Shown here: positions 7,880 to 17,543 of the stretch, piece after piece
How positions within the stretch are numbered: the first letter of the stretch is position 1
How the letters are laid out: each line of letters opens with the position of its first letter
Assembly: GCF_019219095.1 (NCBI RefSeq)
Contig: NZ_JAHUWH010000001.1
Coordinates: forward strand, 434,001-498,000
Origin: Acidovorax sp. sic0104
GTDB lineage: Bacteria > Pseudomonadota > Gammaproteobacteria > Burkholderiales > Burkholderiaceae_C
Direction: 5' to 3'
Length of the DNA stretch: 64,000 nucleotides
Notes under the pieces: generated by a model
What the model saw: the letters and a program-made list of their open reading frames with translations, nothing else
The model's database searches: none
What the model was told of the DNA's origin: nothing
Position numbers and translations under genes: made by a program

Positions 7880-9837
7880 GCCGGCAGGAGTTGCTTGTCC
7901 GCACCGGTGGCGTCGAGGCTGGGGGGCGCGACCAGCTTGGAGGTCAGTTCGTGAAGCTTGCTTTCCAGCTGCCCCAGTTCTTCTTCACCTGCTTCGATCT
8001 CGGAAATCCGCTCGACCAGCCCGCTGGCGGCTTGCTGAATGCGGTCCACCGCCTCCATGCGACGCGCAAAGCTGCGTCGGCGTTCCCGCAGCTGCGCATC
8101 CAGCTGCGCGGTGGCAGACTTGCTCCACAGCTCCAGGTCGTTGGCAGCGGATTCGTAGACCGTACGCAGGCGCATCGCCAGCGCACGCACCAGGCGCTCC
8201 GCAAACTCGGGTTGCGCCAACTTCAGGGCGTTGCCCATGCCCAGGTACTGCAGATGGCTTTGCTCGATCTGGTGTAGGTCGTGCGTGAAGTGTTCCAGTT
8301 GCGGCGGAGACGGGACCTGCAGGGAAAATCCGAACTCGGCATTCAACTGGCGGAAAGTGCCGCCCAGCATCGCCTGGATTTCAGTCCCCGATGCCTGCGC
8401 CTTGTCCAGGGTGCCGCGCAGTTTGTCGAACGTCTGGACGTAGATTTTCTTGACGCCCAGCTTGAGCCCCTTTTGCTGCAGGGTCTGCGCCAGTTCGGAC
8501 AACTCCGCCTTGAGGGACTTCGCGCCAAGCTGCTGAAATACGTCACGCAACAGCTTGAGGTGCACTGCCCGAACGGCCTGGATCTTGGCGGTGCTCAGAT
8601 CGAACTCGCGCTGCTCCTGCTCGATCCGGTGGCGCATCGACTCGATCACCGAAGCGTTCTTGCCACGCAGGCTGCGCAGCTCCGCCATCTGGTCATCCAG
8701 ATCGCGGCGCCGGATGTTGATGACCCGCGACGTCTCGGTGCGCAGATTGGCCACGCCGTTGGCGACGGCCGCCCGCAAAATGCTTTGCCGCTGCCCCATG
8801 ATGCCCTTGGCCAGAGCCTCTTCCAGCACTGGCAGTCCGCTGGTCTCCAGCAGCAGGTCGTCCGCCGTGATCTTGGCGACAAGGCCTTTTTGAGCGGAGA
8901 CCGGCACCACTCTTTCCAGCGGCACGCCCAGCATTTCAGCGGACGTCTGGCATTGGCGCTCCATCTGGGCCTGCACCTGGTCGGCAGAATTGAGCGTGTC
9001 CCACAAGGTATCGATCTTGTTCAACACCACGAGGCGGGCATCCATGCTGTCCGGGGAAATGGCCAGGTGTTCCCGCCAGATCGACAGGTCTGACCGCGTC
9101 ACACCTGTGTCCGCGCTCAGGATGAACACCACCGCGTGCGCCTGGGGGATGAGGTTGACGGTCAGCTCGGGCTCGGCCCCCACAGCGTTTAGGCCCGGCG
9201 TGTCCAGGATGACCAGGCCTTGCTTGAGCAGTGGGTGCGGAATATTGATGATGGCGTGCCGCCACATCGGGACTTCCACCATGCCGTGGGAGTCGGGGAC
9301 GGGGTTTTCATCCGTCAGGTCGTCATGCCAGAAGCCCAGCGCGCGGGCATTGTCCAGACTGACCTTGCGCACCTCGGCCACCTTCTCCAGCGCTTTGGCA
9401 ATCTGGTCAGCATTGCCGACATCCAGCGGTATCTCGTGCCAGCGTTCCGTTTTTACCCGCCATTCCGCCAGGCTCTGCATCTGCAGCCGGGTTTCGATGG
9501 GAAGGAGCCGCAGGCTGGGCGCCACGCTGGCGTCATAGCCAAGCTCCGTGGGGCACATGGTGGTGCGCCCTGCACTCGCCGGCATGATGCGGCGCCCATA
9601 GCCGGCAAAGAAGATGGCGTTGATCAGCTCAGACTTGCCGCGCGAGAACTCCGCGACGAAAGCCACCATGACCTTGTCACTGCGAACCTGCTCTTCCAGC
9701 CGGTGCAGGCGCTCGCGCACTGCAGAATCCATGAGGTCATGCGAAGACATCCAGTCGCCCAGCCGCTTGAGCTGCTGGGCGAATTCACGTCTCCAGACGC
9801 CATGCTGGTCGAACTGTTCGTTGAATGAGGGTCCCAC
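7876..9837 (-). CDS. Dynamin-family GTPase
   Basis: 653 residues. The G1 loop reads V-A-E-F-S-R-G-K-S-E-L-I-N-A at about 61-74, where the first Gly of the classical GxxxxGKS/T is Ala; R-T-T-M-C-P-T follows as a G2-like segment; G3 is L-D-T-P-G-L-N near residue 213; G4 is L-N-K-I-D near 273. The second half is long helical sequence with charged coiled-coil stretches, as in bacterial dynamin-like proteins that remodel membranes or act in stress tolerance. No N-terminal signal and no obvious transmembrane helix, so membrane contact would be peripheral. Translationally coupled to mutY. The precise role is not known from sequence. Confidence 0.88.
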   Translation of the reverse strand: MGPSFNEQFDQHGVWRREFAQQLKRLGDWMSSHDLMDSAVRERLHRLEEQVRSDKVMVAFVAEFSRGKSELINAIFFAGYGRRIMPASAGRTTMCPTELGYDASVAPSLRLLPIETRLQMQSLAEWRVKTERWHEIPLDVGNADQIAKALEKVAEVRKVSLDNARALGFWHDDLTDENPVPDSHGMVEVPMWRHAIINIPHPLLKQGLVILDTPGLNAVGAEPELTVNLIPQAHAVVFILSADTGVTRSDLSIWREHLAISPDSMDARLVVLNKIDTLWDTLNSADQVQAQMERQCQTSAEMLGVPLERVVPVSAQKGLVAKITADDLLLETSGLPVLEEALAKGIMGQRQSILRAAVANGVANLRTETSRVINIRRRDLDDQMAELRSLRGKNASVIESMRHRIEQEQREFDLSTAKIQAVRAVHLKLLRDVFQQLGAKSLKAELSELAQTLQQKGLKLGVKKIYVQTFDKLRGTLDKAQASGTEIQAMLGGTFRQLNAEFGFSLQVPSPPQLEHFTHDLHQIEQSHLQYLGMGNALKLAQPEFAERLVRALAMRLRTVYESAANDLELWSKSATAQLDAQLRERRRSFARRMEAVDRIQQAASGLVERISEIEAGEEELGQLESKLHELTSKLVAPPSLDATGADKQLLPA

Positions 9838-9951
9838 TTTGCTCCCGGAGGTGTCTATATCTGTATATGGCCCGCAATTCAGGCATGCACAAAATATAGC
9901 ATTGACCGCCCACAGACTGTACTTGAACGCGCAGTTCGCACTTCTCCACGC

Positions 9952-10767
9952 TCAGGCGCGTTGGCATTGGGCGCAGAAGTAAGTGCTTCGCTGACCCTGC
10001 CGCAACAGCCTGATGGGTGCGCCACAGACGTGGCACGGCGCACCTTCTCGCCCATACACGTTGGCCTGAGTCTGGAAATGCCCCGCCATTCCGTCTGCGC
10101 TGGAGAAATCGCGCAATGTGCTGCCGCCCATTTCCACTGCTCTGGCCAATACACTGACGATGGCCTCGTGCAACTTGCGCGCACGGGCCGGCCCGATGCG
10201 CGACGCAGGCGCCGTGGGCCGGATGCCTGCCAGGAACAGCACTTCCGACGCATAGATGTTGCCCACCCCGACCACGAGCTTCCCCCCCAGCAGCAACTGC
10301 TTGATGGGCATGCGGCTTTTTTTCAGTCCGGCCTGGAAGGTCGCCAGGGAGAACGAGTGCGAGAGCGGCTCCATCCCCAGGCCGTCCAGCAGCCTGGACG
10401 CTACGGGATCATGCTCACCCTTGGTGTAGACCACCGCACCGAAGCGGCGCGGGTCATGCAGCCGCAGCGTTCCGCGGTTCGTTGCCATATCGAAGTGGTC
10501 ATGCACACCCGGTACCGGCAAACCGTGGCTGAAGCGCAGGCTGCCAGACATGCCCAGGTGCAACAGCAGCAGCCCCTGGCTGGTGTCGGCCAGCAGGTAC
10601 TTGCCGCGCCGGCGCAGCCCGACGACCTCTTGCCCCACGAGCTCCTGCGGATCGCAACCCAGTGGCCAGCGCAGCGGTTTGCCCAGCGTGATGCCCTCGA
10701 TGTGCGCCCCAGTGATGGCATCAGCAAAACTGCGGCGCGTGACTTCCACTTCGGGTAACTCAGGCAT
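9952..10767 (-). CDS. mutM: Formamidopyrimidine-DNA glycosylase (Fpg/MutM)
   Basis: 271 residues from the ATG at 10767. A longer frame to 10854 exists, but the enzyme needs Pro as residue 2 for its Schiff-base chemistry, and M-P-E-L-P-E-V-E-V at 10767 fits exactly. It excises 8-oxoguanine and nicks the strand. Also visible: the R-R-G-K-Y-L-L lysine loop near residue 57, N-I-Y-A-S-E-V-L-F, and the C-terminal zinc finger C-x2-C-x16-C-x2-C. It is divergent from the TPR gene, and its partner mutY lies downstream beyond the dynamin gene. Confidence 0.97.
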   Translation of the reverse strand: MPELPEVEVTRRSFADAITGAHIEGITLGKPLRWPLGCDPQELVGQEVVGLRRRGKYLLADTSQGLLLLHLGMSGSLRFSHGLPVPGVHDHFDMATNRGTLRLHDPRRFGAVVYTKGEHDPVASRLLDGLGMEPLSHSFSLATFQAGLKKSRMPIKQLLLGGKLVVGVGNIYASEVLFLAGIRPTAPASRIGPARARKLHEAIVSVLARAVEMGGSTLRDFSSADGMAGHFQTQANVYGREGAPCHVCGAPIRLLRQGQRSTYFCAQCQRA

Positions 10768-10796
10768 ACAACGCGACCTGCATCGGGTTAACGGGC

Positions 10797-12575
10797 ATGG
10801 ATTATTATGACCCGATGGTGCTATTTCACAGTTTTCGGACCACAGCCCTGTCAACAGCGATCGCGATTGCGGCTTGCACGGCGTACGCGCAATCCCCCAG
10901 CGTTGAGGCGCCTGCAGCCCCTGCAGAAGAACCTGTGGTTTCCAACCCGGCGCTGGACGCGGAACTGTTCTACGAGATCCTGCTGGGGGAAGTCAGTGCG
11001 CGCACCGGGGACCCGGGTGCAGGCTACGCCTTCATGCTTGAAGCCGCTCGCCGCAGCGCCGACGGTCAGTTATACCAACGCGCCGCAGATATCGCTCTGC
11101 AGGCCCGTTCCGGTGACTATGCGCTTGCCGCTGCCCAGGCATGGAAAGAGGCGCTCCCTCAGTCCCGGGAAGCCAACCGGTATGTGCTTCAGATACTGGT
11201 GGCACTGAACCGTATCGGTGAAACCCCCGACCTCCTGCGCCAGGAGCTCGCCCAGTCCCCACCCCGCAGCAAGGCGGCCATGTTGTCCGCGCTGCCCCAG
11301 ATGTACGGACGCGCCAGTGACAAGGCCTTGGCCGCCAAGGTGGTCGAAAACGCACTTGCCAACGAATTGACCAACCCGGCGACCGGTCCCATCGCATGGG
11401 TGTCCCTGGGCCGGTTGCGCCTTGCCGCAGGCGACAAGGCGGGTGCTCTGGACGCCGCGCGAAAGGCCTTGGAGCTGGATGCAGGCAGCGAGGGCTCGGC
11501 ACAACTCGCGCTGCAGATGATGGACGACGGCACCCCTGAGGCGGAATCGCTGGTGGTGCAAGCGCTCTCCAAACAACCCGTGCCCGAATTGCGCATGGCC
11601 TATGCGCGCGTTCTGCTCGGCCAGCAGCGCTATGCCGACGCGGCCCGTCAACTGGAATCCGCCACCAAGGAAAAACCCGAACTCGTGGAAGCCTGGCTGG
11701 TGCTGGCCACGCTGCATTTGCAGGACAACAGACTGCCTGCGGCCGAGAAAGACCTCCAGCGCTACATGGAACTGTTGTCCGCATCGGAGGACCCGGACAT
11801 TCGCCAGCGCGGCATGACTCAGGCCTTTCTTCTCCACGCGCAGATTGCTGAGAAGAAGCAAGACTATGCTGCAGCGGAGGCGTGGCTCAAGCGCATCGAC
11901 AACGCCGACGAAGTCTTCAGCGCGCAAAGCCGCCGCGCTTCTCTGCTGGCCCGCCAGGGCAAGATCGCACAGGCGCGCGCCCTGCTGCGCAACCTGCCGG
12001 GCACCTCCGCCGACGACATGCGCATGAAGCTGCTTGCGGAAGTACAACTGCTGCGCGACCAACGGCTCTACCAGGACGCCTACAAGGTACAGACCGAACT
12101 GGTAGCACTGGCGCCCGACGACGTCGAGCTGGTGTACGACCAGGCCATGCTGGCCGAAAAAGCCGGCGATTTCGACACCATGGAGCGGCTGCTGCGCCAG
12201 GTGATCGCCCAAAAGCCGCAATACCACCACGCGTACAACGCCCTGGGCTACTCGATGGCGGAGCGTGGCCAGCGCCTGTCGGAAGCCAGGGAGCTCATCC
12301 TGAAGGCGCTCGAATTCGCGCCCTCCGACCCCTTCATCACCGACAGCCTGGCCTGGGTCGAATTCCGGCTGGGCAACAAGGCAGAAGCCCGCAAGCTCCT
12401 GGAGGTCGCTTACAAGGCCCGCCCCGACGTGGAAATCGGCGCACACCTGGGCGAGGTCCTCTGGAGCCTGGGAGACAAGGATGCGGCCCTGAAGGTCTGG
12501 AAGGAAAGCCAGCGCGTCAGCCCTGACAACGAGACGCTGAAGGACACGCTGGCACGCCTCGGGGTAAAACTTTGA
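10797..12575 (+). CDS. Exported tetratricopeptide repeat protein
   Basis: 592 residues. An N-terminal signal peptide ends near A-Y-A-Q (about residue 31), followed by a Pro/Ala-rich linker and then tandem TPR-like helix pairs to the C-terminus (repeated A-x-x-L-x-x-G patterns, for example near 240-300 and 440-560). An alternative ATG at 10815 would remove six residues. Proteins of this kind sit upstream of lolB and ispE in many betaproteobacteria. They are expected in the periplasm or attached to the outer membrane, probably as an assembly scaffold; no partner can be named. lolB starts on its stop codon. Confidence 0.85.
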   Translation: MDYYDPMVLFHSFRTTALSTAIAIAACTAYAQSPSVEAPAAPAEEPVVSNPALDAELFYEILLGEVSARTGDPGAGYAFMLEAARRSADGQLYQRAADIALQARSGDYALAAAQAWKEALPQSREANRYVLQILVALNRIGETPDLLRQELAQSPPRSKAAMLSALPQMYGRASDKALAAKVVENALANELTNPATGPIAWVSLGRLRLAAGDKAGALDAARKALELDAGSEGSAQLALQMMDDGTPEAESLVVQALSKQPVPELRMAYARVLLGQQRYADAARQLESATKEKPELVEAWLVLATLHLQDNRLPAAEKDLQRYMELLSASEDPDIRQRGMTQAFLLHAQIAEKKQDYAAAEAWLKRIDNADEVFSAQSRRASLLARQGKIAQARALLRNLPGTSADDMRMKLLAEVQLLRDQRLYQDAYKVQTELVALAPDDVELVYDQAMLAEKAGDFDTMERLLRQVIAQKPQYHHAYNALGYSMAERGQRLSEARELILKALEFAPSDPFITDSLAWVEFRLGNKAEARKLLEVAYKARPDVEIGAHLGEVLWSLGDKDAALKVWKESQRVSPDNETLKDTLARLGVKL

Positions 12576-13120
12576 CGCGGGGCTGGCACGGCGCCGTCGT
12601 GCGCACCCACGGCGCATTCAGAGGGTCGCACATCGTTGTCGGATGGCGCGTCATGCTGCTCATCTGCGCGATGTGGCTGACAGGTTGCGCGCAGCAGCCC
12701 CTTGCGCCCAAAAGCGCTGCCGATGACGACACCTGGAGCGGCCGCCTTGCACTTCAGGTCGAGGGGCAGGACTCACAGTCGTTCTCGGCCATGTTCGAGT
12801 TGCGTGGCAACCCAGGCCGCGGTGGCCTGGTATTGCTCAGCCCGCTGGGCAACCAACTGGCGCAGCTGGACTGGAAAGATGGCCACGCCCAACTGGTGAG
12901 CGCCCAGGAGAGCCGCACGTCCGACTCGCTCGACACGCTGCTGCAGGAAGTGACAGGCACCCGCATTCCGGTCACCGCGCTGTTCAGCTGGCTCAAGGGC
13001 ACCCCGGCCACGGCGCCCGGCTGGCGTGCCGACCTGGCAGGCGTGGCGCAAGGCCGACTGGTGGCGCACCGCGACGACCCGCAGCCGCAGGCCACGCTGC
13101 GGATTGCACTGACCCGCTAA
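12572..13120 (+). CDS. lolB: Outer-membrane lipoprotein LolB
   Basis: 182 residues from a TTG that overlaps the preceding stop (TTGA); an ATG at 12653 (M-L-L-I-C-A-M-W-L-T-G-C) would also give a proper lipoprotein signal. The lipobox L-T-G-C sits near residue 39. The mature part shows the LolB pattern G-R-L-A-L-Q-V, S-F-S-A-M-F-E-L-R-G-N, G-L-V-L-L-S-P-L-G and D-W-K-D-G. It accepts lipoproteins from LolA and inserts them into the outer membrane. Position between the TPR gene and ispE is the usual one for beta- and gammaproteobacteria. Confidence 0.88.
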   Translation: MTRGWHGAVVRTHGAFRGSHIVVGWRVMLLICAMWLTGCAQQPLAPKSAADDDTWSGRLALQVEGQDSQSFSAMFELRGNPGRGGLVLLSPLGNQLAQLDWKDGHAQLVSAQESRTSDSLDTLLQEVTGTRIPVTALFSWLKGTPATAPGWRADLAGVAQGRLVAHRDDPQPQATLRIALTR

Positions 13121-13150
13121 TCTCCCTGGCGTACGCGCCCTGCCCTGTCC

Positions 13151-14011
13151 ATGCAAGCAATCTACGACGTGCCGGCTCCGGCAAAGCTCAATCTTTTCCT
13201 GCACATCACCGGGCGGCGCGAGGACGGCTATCACCTGCTGCAATCGGTCTTCATGCTGGTGGATTGGTGCGACACCCTGCACTTCGAGTGCCGCGCCACC
13301 AGCGCCGACATCACGCGTGAAGACCTTGGCCCTGCGCTGCCCGATCTGGACCTGACCATCCGGGCGGCCCGTGCGCTCCAGTCGGCCACGGGCTGCACGC
13401 GGGGCGCGCATATCGCCGTGGACAAGAGCATCCCCGCGCAGGCAGGCATGGGTGGAGGCTCGTCCGATGCCGCCACCACGCTCCTCGCACTCAACCGGCT
13501 GTGGGGTCTGCACCTGCCACGCACCGCCCTCGAAAAGATCGGCCTGACACTGGGCGCCGACATTCCTTTTTTTTTACGCGGCCGCAACGCTTTTGTGGAA
13601 GGAATTGGTGAGACAATCACGCCGCTTGAGACAGCGCACCAACTGCCACCAGCACGCTTTGCGATCGTGAAGCCTGCAGCAGGCCTGGAGACAAAATTAA
13701 TTTTTTCGTCGCCAAGTTTGAAACGTGATTCAGATAGTGCTACAATCTTAGGCTTTGCTGCAGCACACTTTGACTTTGGTCGAAATGACTTGCAGCCAGT
13801 TGCCCAGGCACTTTGCCCCGAAGTCACCGAAGCCCTTGAATGGCTCAGGTCACGCGGATTGCAAGGCCGGATGACAGGCTCAGGCAGTGCGGTGTTTGCG
13901 CAAATGTCGCATGCAGTTGATCTGGATGGAGTCCCCCGGGGCTGGCAGGTCAAGGCATGTGACAATCTGATGATTCACCCTCTTGCGGGTTGGGCATCAG
14001 ACGAGAATTGA
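13151..14011 (+). CDS. ispE: 4-diphosphocytidyl-2-C-methyl-D-erythritol kinase (IspE)
   Basis: 286 residues. Fourth step of the MEP isoprenoid pathway, a GHMP kinase. The N-terminal P-A-P-A-K-L-N-L-F-L and the ATP loop P-A-Q-A-G-M-G-G-G-S-S-D-A-A are clear; the C-terminal T-G-S-G-S-A-V-F completes the fold. Two oddities: codons 139-142 include a run of nine T (13567-13575), unusual in this GC-rich context, and about 13690-13760 has markedly lower GC and contains a promoter (see separate entry). Downstream are tRNA-Gln and prs, a conserved order. Confidence 0.96.
   Translation: MQAIYDVPAPAKLNLFLHITGRREDGYHLLQSVFMLVDWCDTLHFECRATSADITREDLGPALPDLDLTIRAARALQSATGCTRGAHIAVDKSIPAQAGMGGGSSDAATTLLALNRLWGLHLPRTALEKIGLTLGADIPFFLRGRNAFVEGIGETITPLETAHQLPPARFAIVKPAAGLETKLIFSSPSLKRDSDSATILGFAAAHFDFGRNDLQPVAQALCPEVTEALEWLRSRGLQGRMTGSGSAVFAQMSHAVDLDGVPRGWQVKACDNLMIHPLAGWASDEN
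13718..13746 (+). promoter_or_regulatory. Strong sigma-70 promoter inside ispE
   Basis: TTGAAA (13718-13723), a 17-bp spacer and TACAAT (13741-13746) preceded by TGC, an extended -10. It lies in a short AT-rich patch of the ispE coding region and reads towards tRNA-Gln and prs, giving a transcript start near 13753. This is a five-of-six match at each box with ideal spacing. Confidence 0.75.
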
Positions 14012-14041
14012 GGTTGGTTGCCTTCGGCAATTGACCTGTGT

Positions 14042-14118
14042 AGGGGAGTCGCCAAGCTGGTTAAGGCACCGGATTTTGATTCCGGCATGCGAAGGTTCGA
14101 ATCCTTCTTCCCCTGCCA
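14042..14118 (+). tRNA. tRNA-Gln (anticodon TTG)
   Basis: 77 nt with encoded CCA and discriminator G, as in other bacterial tRNA-Gln. Acceptor AGGGGAG pairs with TTCCCCT (last pair G-T), anticodon stem CCGGA/TCCGG with loop TTTTGAT, T-arm GAAGG-TTCGAAT-CCTTC. Lies 30 bp after ispE and 48 bp before prs. Confidence 0.96.
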
Positions 14119-14166
14119 AATATCTTTCTCGCGTACGGGCATATTTTTCAGACTGCTGGGACTCTC

Positions 14167-15141
14167 ATGCAAGCCAACCACCCCGACTTCATGGTTTTCA
14201 CCGGCAATGCCAATCCTGGCATGGCAGCTGAAATCGCCCAGCATCTGGGCACCACCCTGGGCGCCGCCGACGTGGGCCGTTTCTCCGACGGTGAAGTCAC
14301 CGTCGAGATCAAGCAGAACGTGCGCGCCCGCGACGTGTTCGTGGTCCAGTCCACCTGCGCACCCACCAACGAAAACCTGATGGAACTGCTGATCATGGTG
14401 GATGCGCTCAAGCGTGCATCGGCCGAACGCATCAGCGCGGTGATTCCGTACTTCGGCTACGCCCGTCAGGACCGCCGCCCCCGCTCCAGCCGCGTTCCGA
14501 TCACTGCCAAGGTGGTGGCCAACATGCTGCAGACCGTGGGCGTGGCCCGCGTGCTCACCATGGACCTGCACGCCGACCAGATCCAGGGCTTTTTCGACAT
14601 TCCCGTGGACAACATCTATGCGTCCCCTGTTCTGCTGGGCGACCTGCGCCAGAAGAACTACGAGGACCTGATCGTCGTGTCCCCCGACGTGGGTGGCGTG
14701 GTGCGCGCCCGCGCACTGGCCAAGCAGCTCAACTGCGACCTGGCCATCATCGACAAGCGCCGCCCCAAGGCCAATGTGTCCGAAGTCATGCACGTGATCG
14801 GCGAGATCGAAGGCCGCAACTGCGTGATCATGGACGACATGATCGACACCGCCGGCACGCTGGTGAAGGCTGCCGAAGTGCTCAAGGAGCGCGGCGCCAA
14901 GAGCGTGTATGCCTATTGCACGCACCCCATTTTTTCGGGCCCTGCCATTGAACGCATCGCCAAGGGCTCGGCCCTGGATGAAGTGGTAGTGACCAACACC
15001 ATCCCCCTGAGCGACAACGCCAAGGGATGCACCAAGATTCGCCAGCTCTCCGTGGCCCCGCTGATCGCCGAGACGATCCAGCGCATTGCCAAGGGAGAGT
15101 CGGTGATGAGCCTGTTCTCGGACCAAGAAAACCTGTTCTGA
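14167..15141 (+). CDS. prs: Ribose-phosphate pyrophosphokinase
   Basis: 324 residues. Makes PRPP from ribose 5-phosphate and ATP for purine, pyrimidine, His, Trp and NAD synthesis. Motifs: F-S-D-G-E near residue 40, the flexible loop [10 protein letters not shown] near 100, V-V-S-P-D-V-G-G-V near 175 and the PRPP-binding [12 protein letters not shown] near 223. It probably shares the promoter in ispE with tRNA-Gln and is closed by a terminator about 40 bp downstream. Confidence 0.97.
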   Translation: MQANHPDFMVFTGNANPGMAAEIAQHLGTTLGAADVGRFSDGEVTVEIKQNVRARDVFVVQSTCAPTNENLMELLIMVDALKRASAERISAVIPYFGYARQDRRPRSSRVPITAKVVANMLQTVGVARVLTMDLHADQIQGFFDIPVDNIYASPVLLGDLRQKNYEDLIVVSPDVGGVVRARALAKQLNCDLAIIDKRRPKANVSEVMHVIGEIEGRNCVIMDDMIDTAGTLVKAAEVLKERGAKSVYAYCTHPIFSGPAIERIAKGSALDEVVVTNTIPLSDNAKGCTKIRQLSVAPLIAETIQRIAKGESVMSLFSDQENLF

Positions 15142-15180
15142 ACCAGCTCCTTCGGGAGCAAGGCAGCAGCAGCTCTGCAC

Positions 15181-15212
15181 ACAAGCCTCCCTTGGGAGGC
15201 TTGTTGTTTGTT
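15181..15212 (+). terminator. Intrinsic terminator after prs
   Basis: ACAAGCCTCC-CTTG-GGAGGCTTGT stem-loop followed by TGTTTGTT. Separates prs from rplY. Confidence 0.8.
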
Positions 15213-15304
15213 CGAGAACGGCATGCAGGTTTGCGGCATATGGCCACAAGCCTTTTTTCAACGGAGGATGACTGGTCGCGGTCGCCTCTTTTCAGGAGCT
15301 AACT

Positions 15305-15937
15305 ATGAACTTCGTCGCTTTTGAGCGCGCCAAGCAGGGTACGGGTGCGAGCCGCCGTCTCCGCATTTCGGGCAAGACCCCTGGCATCGTGTACGGCGGT
15401 GCCGCTGAACCCCAACTGATCGAGATCGACCACAACGCACTGTGGCACGCCCTCAAGAAGGAAGCATTCCACTCCAGCGTGCTGGACATGGAAGTGGCCG
15501 GCAAGACCGCCAAGGTCCTGCTGCGCGACGTGCAATACCACCCCTACAAGCAACTCGTGCTGCACATCGACTTCCAGCGCGTGGACGAGAAGACCAAGCT
15601 GCACATGAAGGTGCCACTGCACTTCAGCGGCGCTGAAGAGTCCAACGCCGTCAAGGTCGACAAGTGCATGGTCAACCCGATCGTGAACGAACTGGACGTG
15701 ACCTGCATGCCTTCGGACCTGCCAGAGTTCATCGCTGTGGACCTGTCCAAGCTGGAAAAGGGCTCTTCCCTGACCCTCAAGGACATCAAGCTGCCCAAGG
15801 GTGTGGCCGCCAAGATCCGTGGCAACCAGACCAACCCCGTGCTCGTCTCCGTGACGGCGCCCGTGGTCGAAGTCGAGACGCCTGCTGAAGCAGCTCCCGC
15901 AGCCGACGCCAAGGGCAAGGGCAAGGGCAAGAAGTAA
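15305..15937 (+). CDS. rplY: 50S ribosomal protein L25 (long CTC form)
   Basis: 210 residues: the 5S-rRNA-binding L25 domain (about 1-95) plus the C-terminal TL5/CTC domain, the long form found in most bacteria outside enterics. The start at 15305 is preceded by a good AGGAG. The C-terminus is a Lys-Gly tail from four near-identical AAGGGC-type codon pairs. Genomic order prs-rplY-pth is conserved across many phyla. Confidence 0.97.
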   Translation: MNFVAFERAKQGTGASRRLRISGKTPGIVYGGAAEPQLIEIDHNALWHALKKEAFHSSVLDMEVAGKTAKVLLRDVQYHPYKQLVLHIDFQRVDEKTKLHMKVPLHFSGAEESNAVKVDKCMVNPIVNELDVTCMPSDLPEFIAVDLSKLEKGSSLTLKDIKLPKGVAAKIRGNQTNPVLVSVTAPVVEVETPAEAAPAADAKGKGKGKK

Positions 15938-15985
15938 TTCTTCACCCTGGCAAGGCCCGCCTGTCTCGGCAGGCAGCCCCCACAC

Positions 15986-16017
15986 AAACGGCCCACTTGC
16001 GTGGGCCGTTTTGTTTT
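15986..16017 (+). terminator. Intrinsic terminator after rplY
   Basis: Perfect 11-bp stem AAACGGCCCAC/GTGGGCCGTTT with a TTGC loop, followed by TGTTTT. Predicts that pth has its own promoter in the following 140 bp. Confidence 0.9.
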
Positions 16018-16155
16018 GGAGCAAGGCACCACCGGCATCCACGGTTGCACGGCAGACACCCGCTACGCCTGCCGCACCTTCTGCACGCGTGCCATCCGCC
16101 CAGAGCCGCACAGCTCCACAAAAAAGACCCGTCCCACACCCGGATAATCCAGCAG

Positions 16156-16764
16156 ATGATCAAGCTGTTTGTAGGCCTTGGAAACCCGGGCCCCGACTAT
16201 GAAGCCACCCGCCACAACGCCGGCTTCTGGTGGATCGATGCGCTCGCGCGCGAACTCAAGGCCACCCTGGTGCCGGAGCGCAGCTACCACGGCCTCGTGG
16301 CACGCACCACGGTGCACGGCCAGAGCGTCTGGCTGCTCCAGCCCCAGACCTTCATGAACCTGTCGGGCAAGTCCGTGGCCTCGCTCGCCCGCTTCTTCAA
16401 GATCCTGCCCGAAGAGATCCTGGTGGTGCACGACGAACTCGACATCCCGCCCGGCCAGGTCAAGCTCAAGCGCGGCGGCAGCCACGCGGGCCACAACGGA
16501 CTGAGAGACATCCACGGCCAGTTGGGCTCGCCCGACTACTGGCGGCTGCGCATCGGCATCGGCCATCCGGGGGTGAAAAGCGAGGTGGCCAACTGGGTGC
16601 TCAAGAAGCCCGCCCCCGACCAGCGCGTGCTGATCGAGGACAGCATCATCCACTCGCTCAAGGCCTACCCGGCCATGCTGGCCGGCGAGATGGACAAGGC
16701 CACCCTGCTCATCCACACCACCAAGCCGCCCCGGCCCAAGCCTGCTCGGCCCGCCGACAGCTGA
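16156..16764 (+). CDS. pth: Peptidyl-tRNA hydrolase
   Basis: 202 residues from the ATG at 16156; the same frame is open back to 15997 but that stretch lies in the rplY terminator. Releases peptides from stalled peptidyl-tRNA. Signature V-G-L-G-N-P-G near residue 8, catalytic His in T-R-H-N-A-G-F at about 22, F-M-N-L-S-G, the H-D-E-L-D-I-P segment and [10 protein letters not shown]. The C-terminal ten residues are Pro/Lys/Arg-rich beyond the usual end. Confidence 0.96.
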   Translation: MIKLFVGLGNPGPDYEATRHNAGFWWIDALARELKATLVPERSYHGLVARTTVHGQSVWLLQPQTFMNLSGKSVASLARFFKILPEEILVVHDELDIPPGQVKLKRGGSHAGHNGLRDIHGQLGSPDYWRLRIGIGHPGVKSEVANWVLKKPAPDQRVLIEDSIIHSLKAYPAMLAGEMDKATLLIHTTKPPRPKPARPADS

Positions 16765-16772
16765 TATACAAA

Positions 16773-16832
16773 GCCGTTCGCCCTGAGTGCCAAAGCGCCG
16801 CGCGAGGCTTCGACAGGCTCAGCCCGAACGGT
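16773..16832. repeat. REP-like palindrome, family C copy 1
   Basis: GGCTTCGACAGGCTCAGCCC with GAACGG to its right, and an imperfect inverted arm CCGTTCGCCCTGAG at 16775-16788, so the unit can fold as a hairpin. The right arm recurs at 25577 and (inverted) at 33089. Confidence 0.7.
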
Positions 16833-16957
16833 CTGGGTACTGAATGATTGAACGCAAACCCGAATGAGGGTGTGAACACCGGCAGGACCGGCGGCCGGGA
16901 GGCTTTCCGGCACCACTCGACCTGCAAGACCCTGTTGCGCGGCCGCTGGCCGCCAAC

Positions 16958-16999
16958 GCAATCGCAATCGCAATCGCAATCGCAATCGCAATCGCAATC
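16958..16999. repeat. Hexanucleotide microsatellite (GCAATC)7
   Basis: Seven perfect head-to-tail copies of GCAATC, intergenic, about 65 bp beyond the 3' end of the ferredoxin gene. A tract of this type is prone to slippage. Confidence 0.95.
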
Positions 17000-17003
17000 G
17001 CAG

Positions 17004-17063
17004 TATTTTTGATAGCTTCTGGCGCTTTATCGGCGAGCCGCAGAGGCCGAAAAGCCTTGAAAA
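17004..17063 (-). repeat. Dispersed hairpin repeat, family B copy 1
   Basis: Read on the minus strand it follows the ferredoxin stop: TTTTCAAGG, CGGCCTCTGCGGCT, AAGCGCCAGAAGCTATC. It shares the CT-x-CGCTT ... AGCGC-x-AGCAGCTAT layout with copies at 23333, 36340, 50712 and 60788. Confidence 0.65.
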
Positions 17064-17474
<411 letters not shown>

Positions 17475-17543
17475 TTATGCTGTGTATACACATTAATTTT
17501 TGACGCGCCTCCGCTGGCACCCACACCTCCACGCTTGTCTCCC

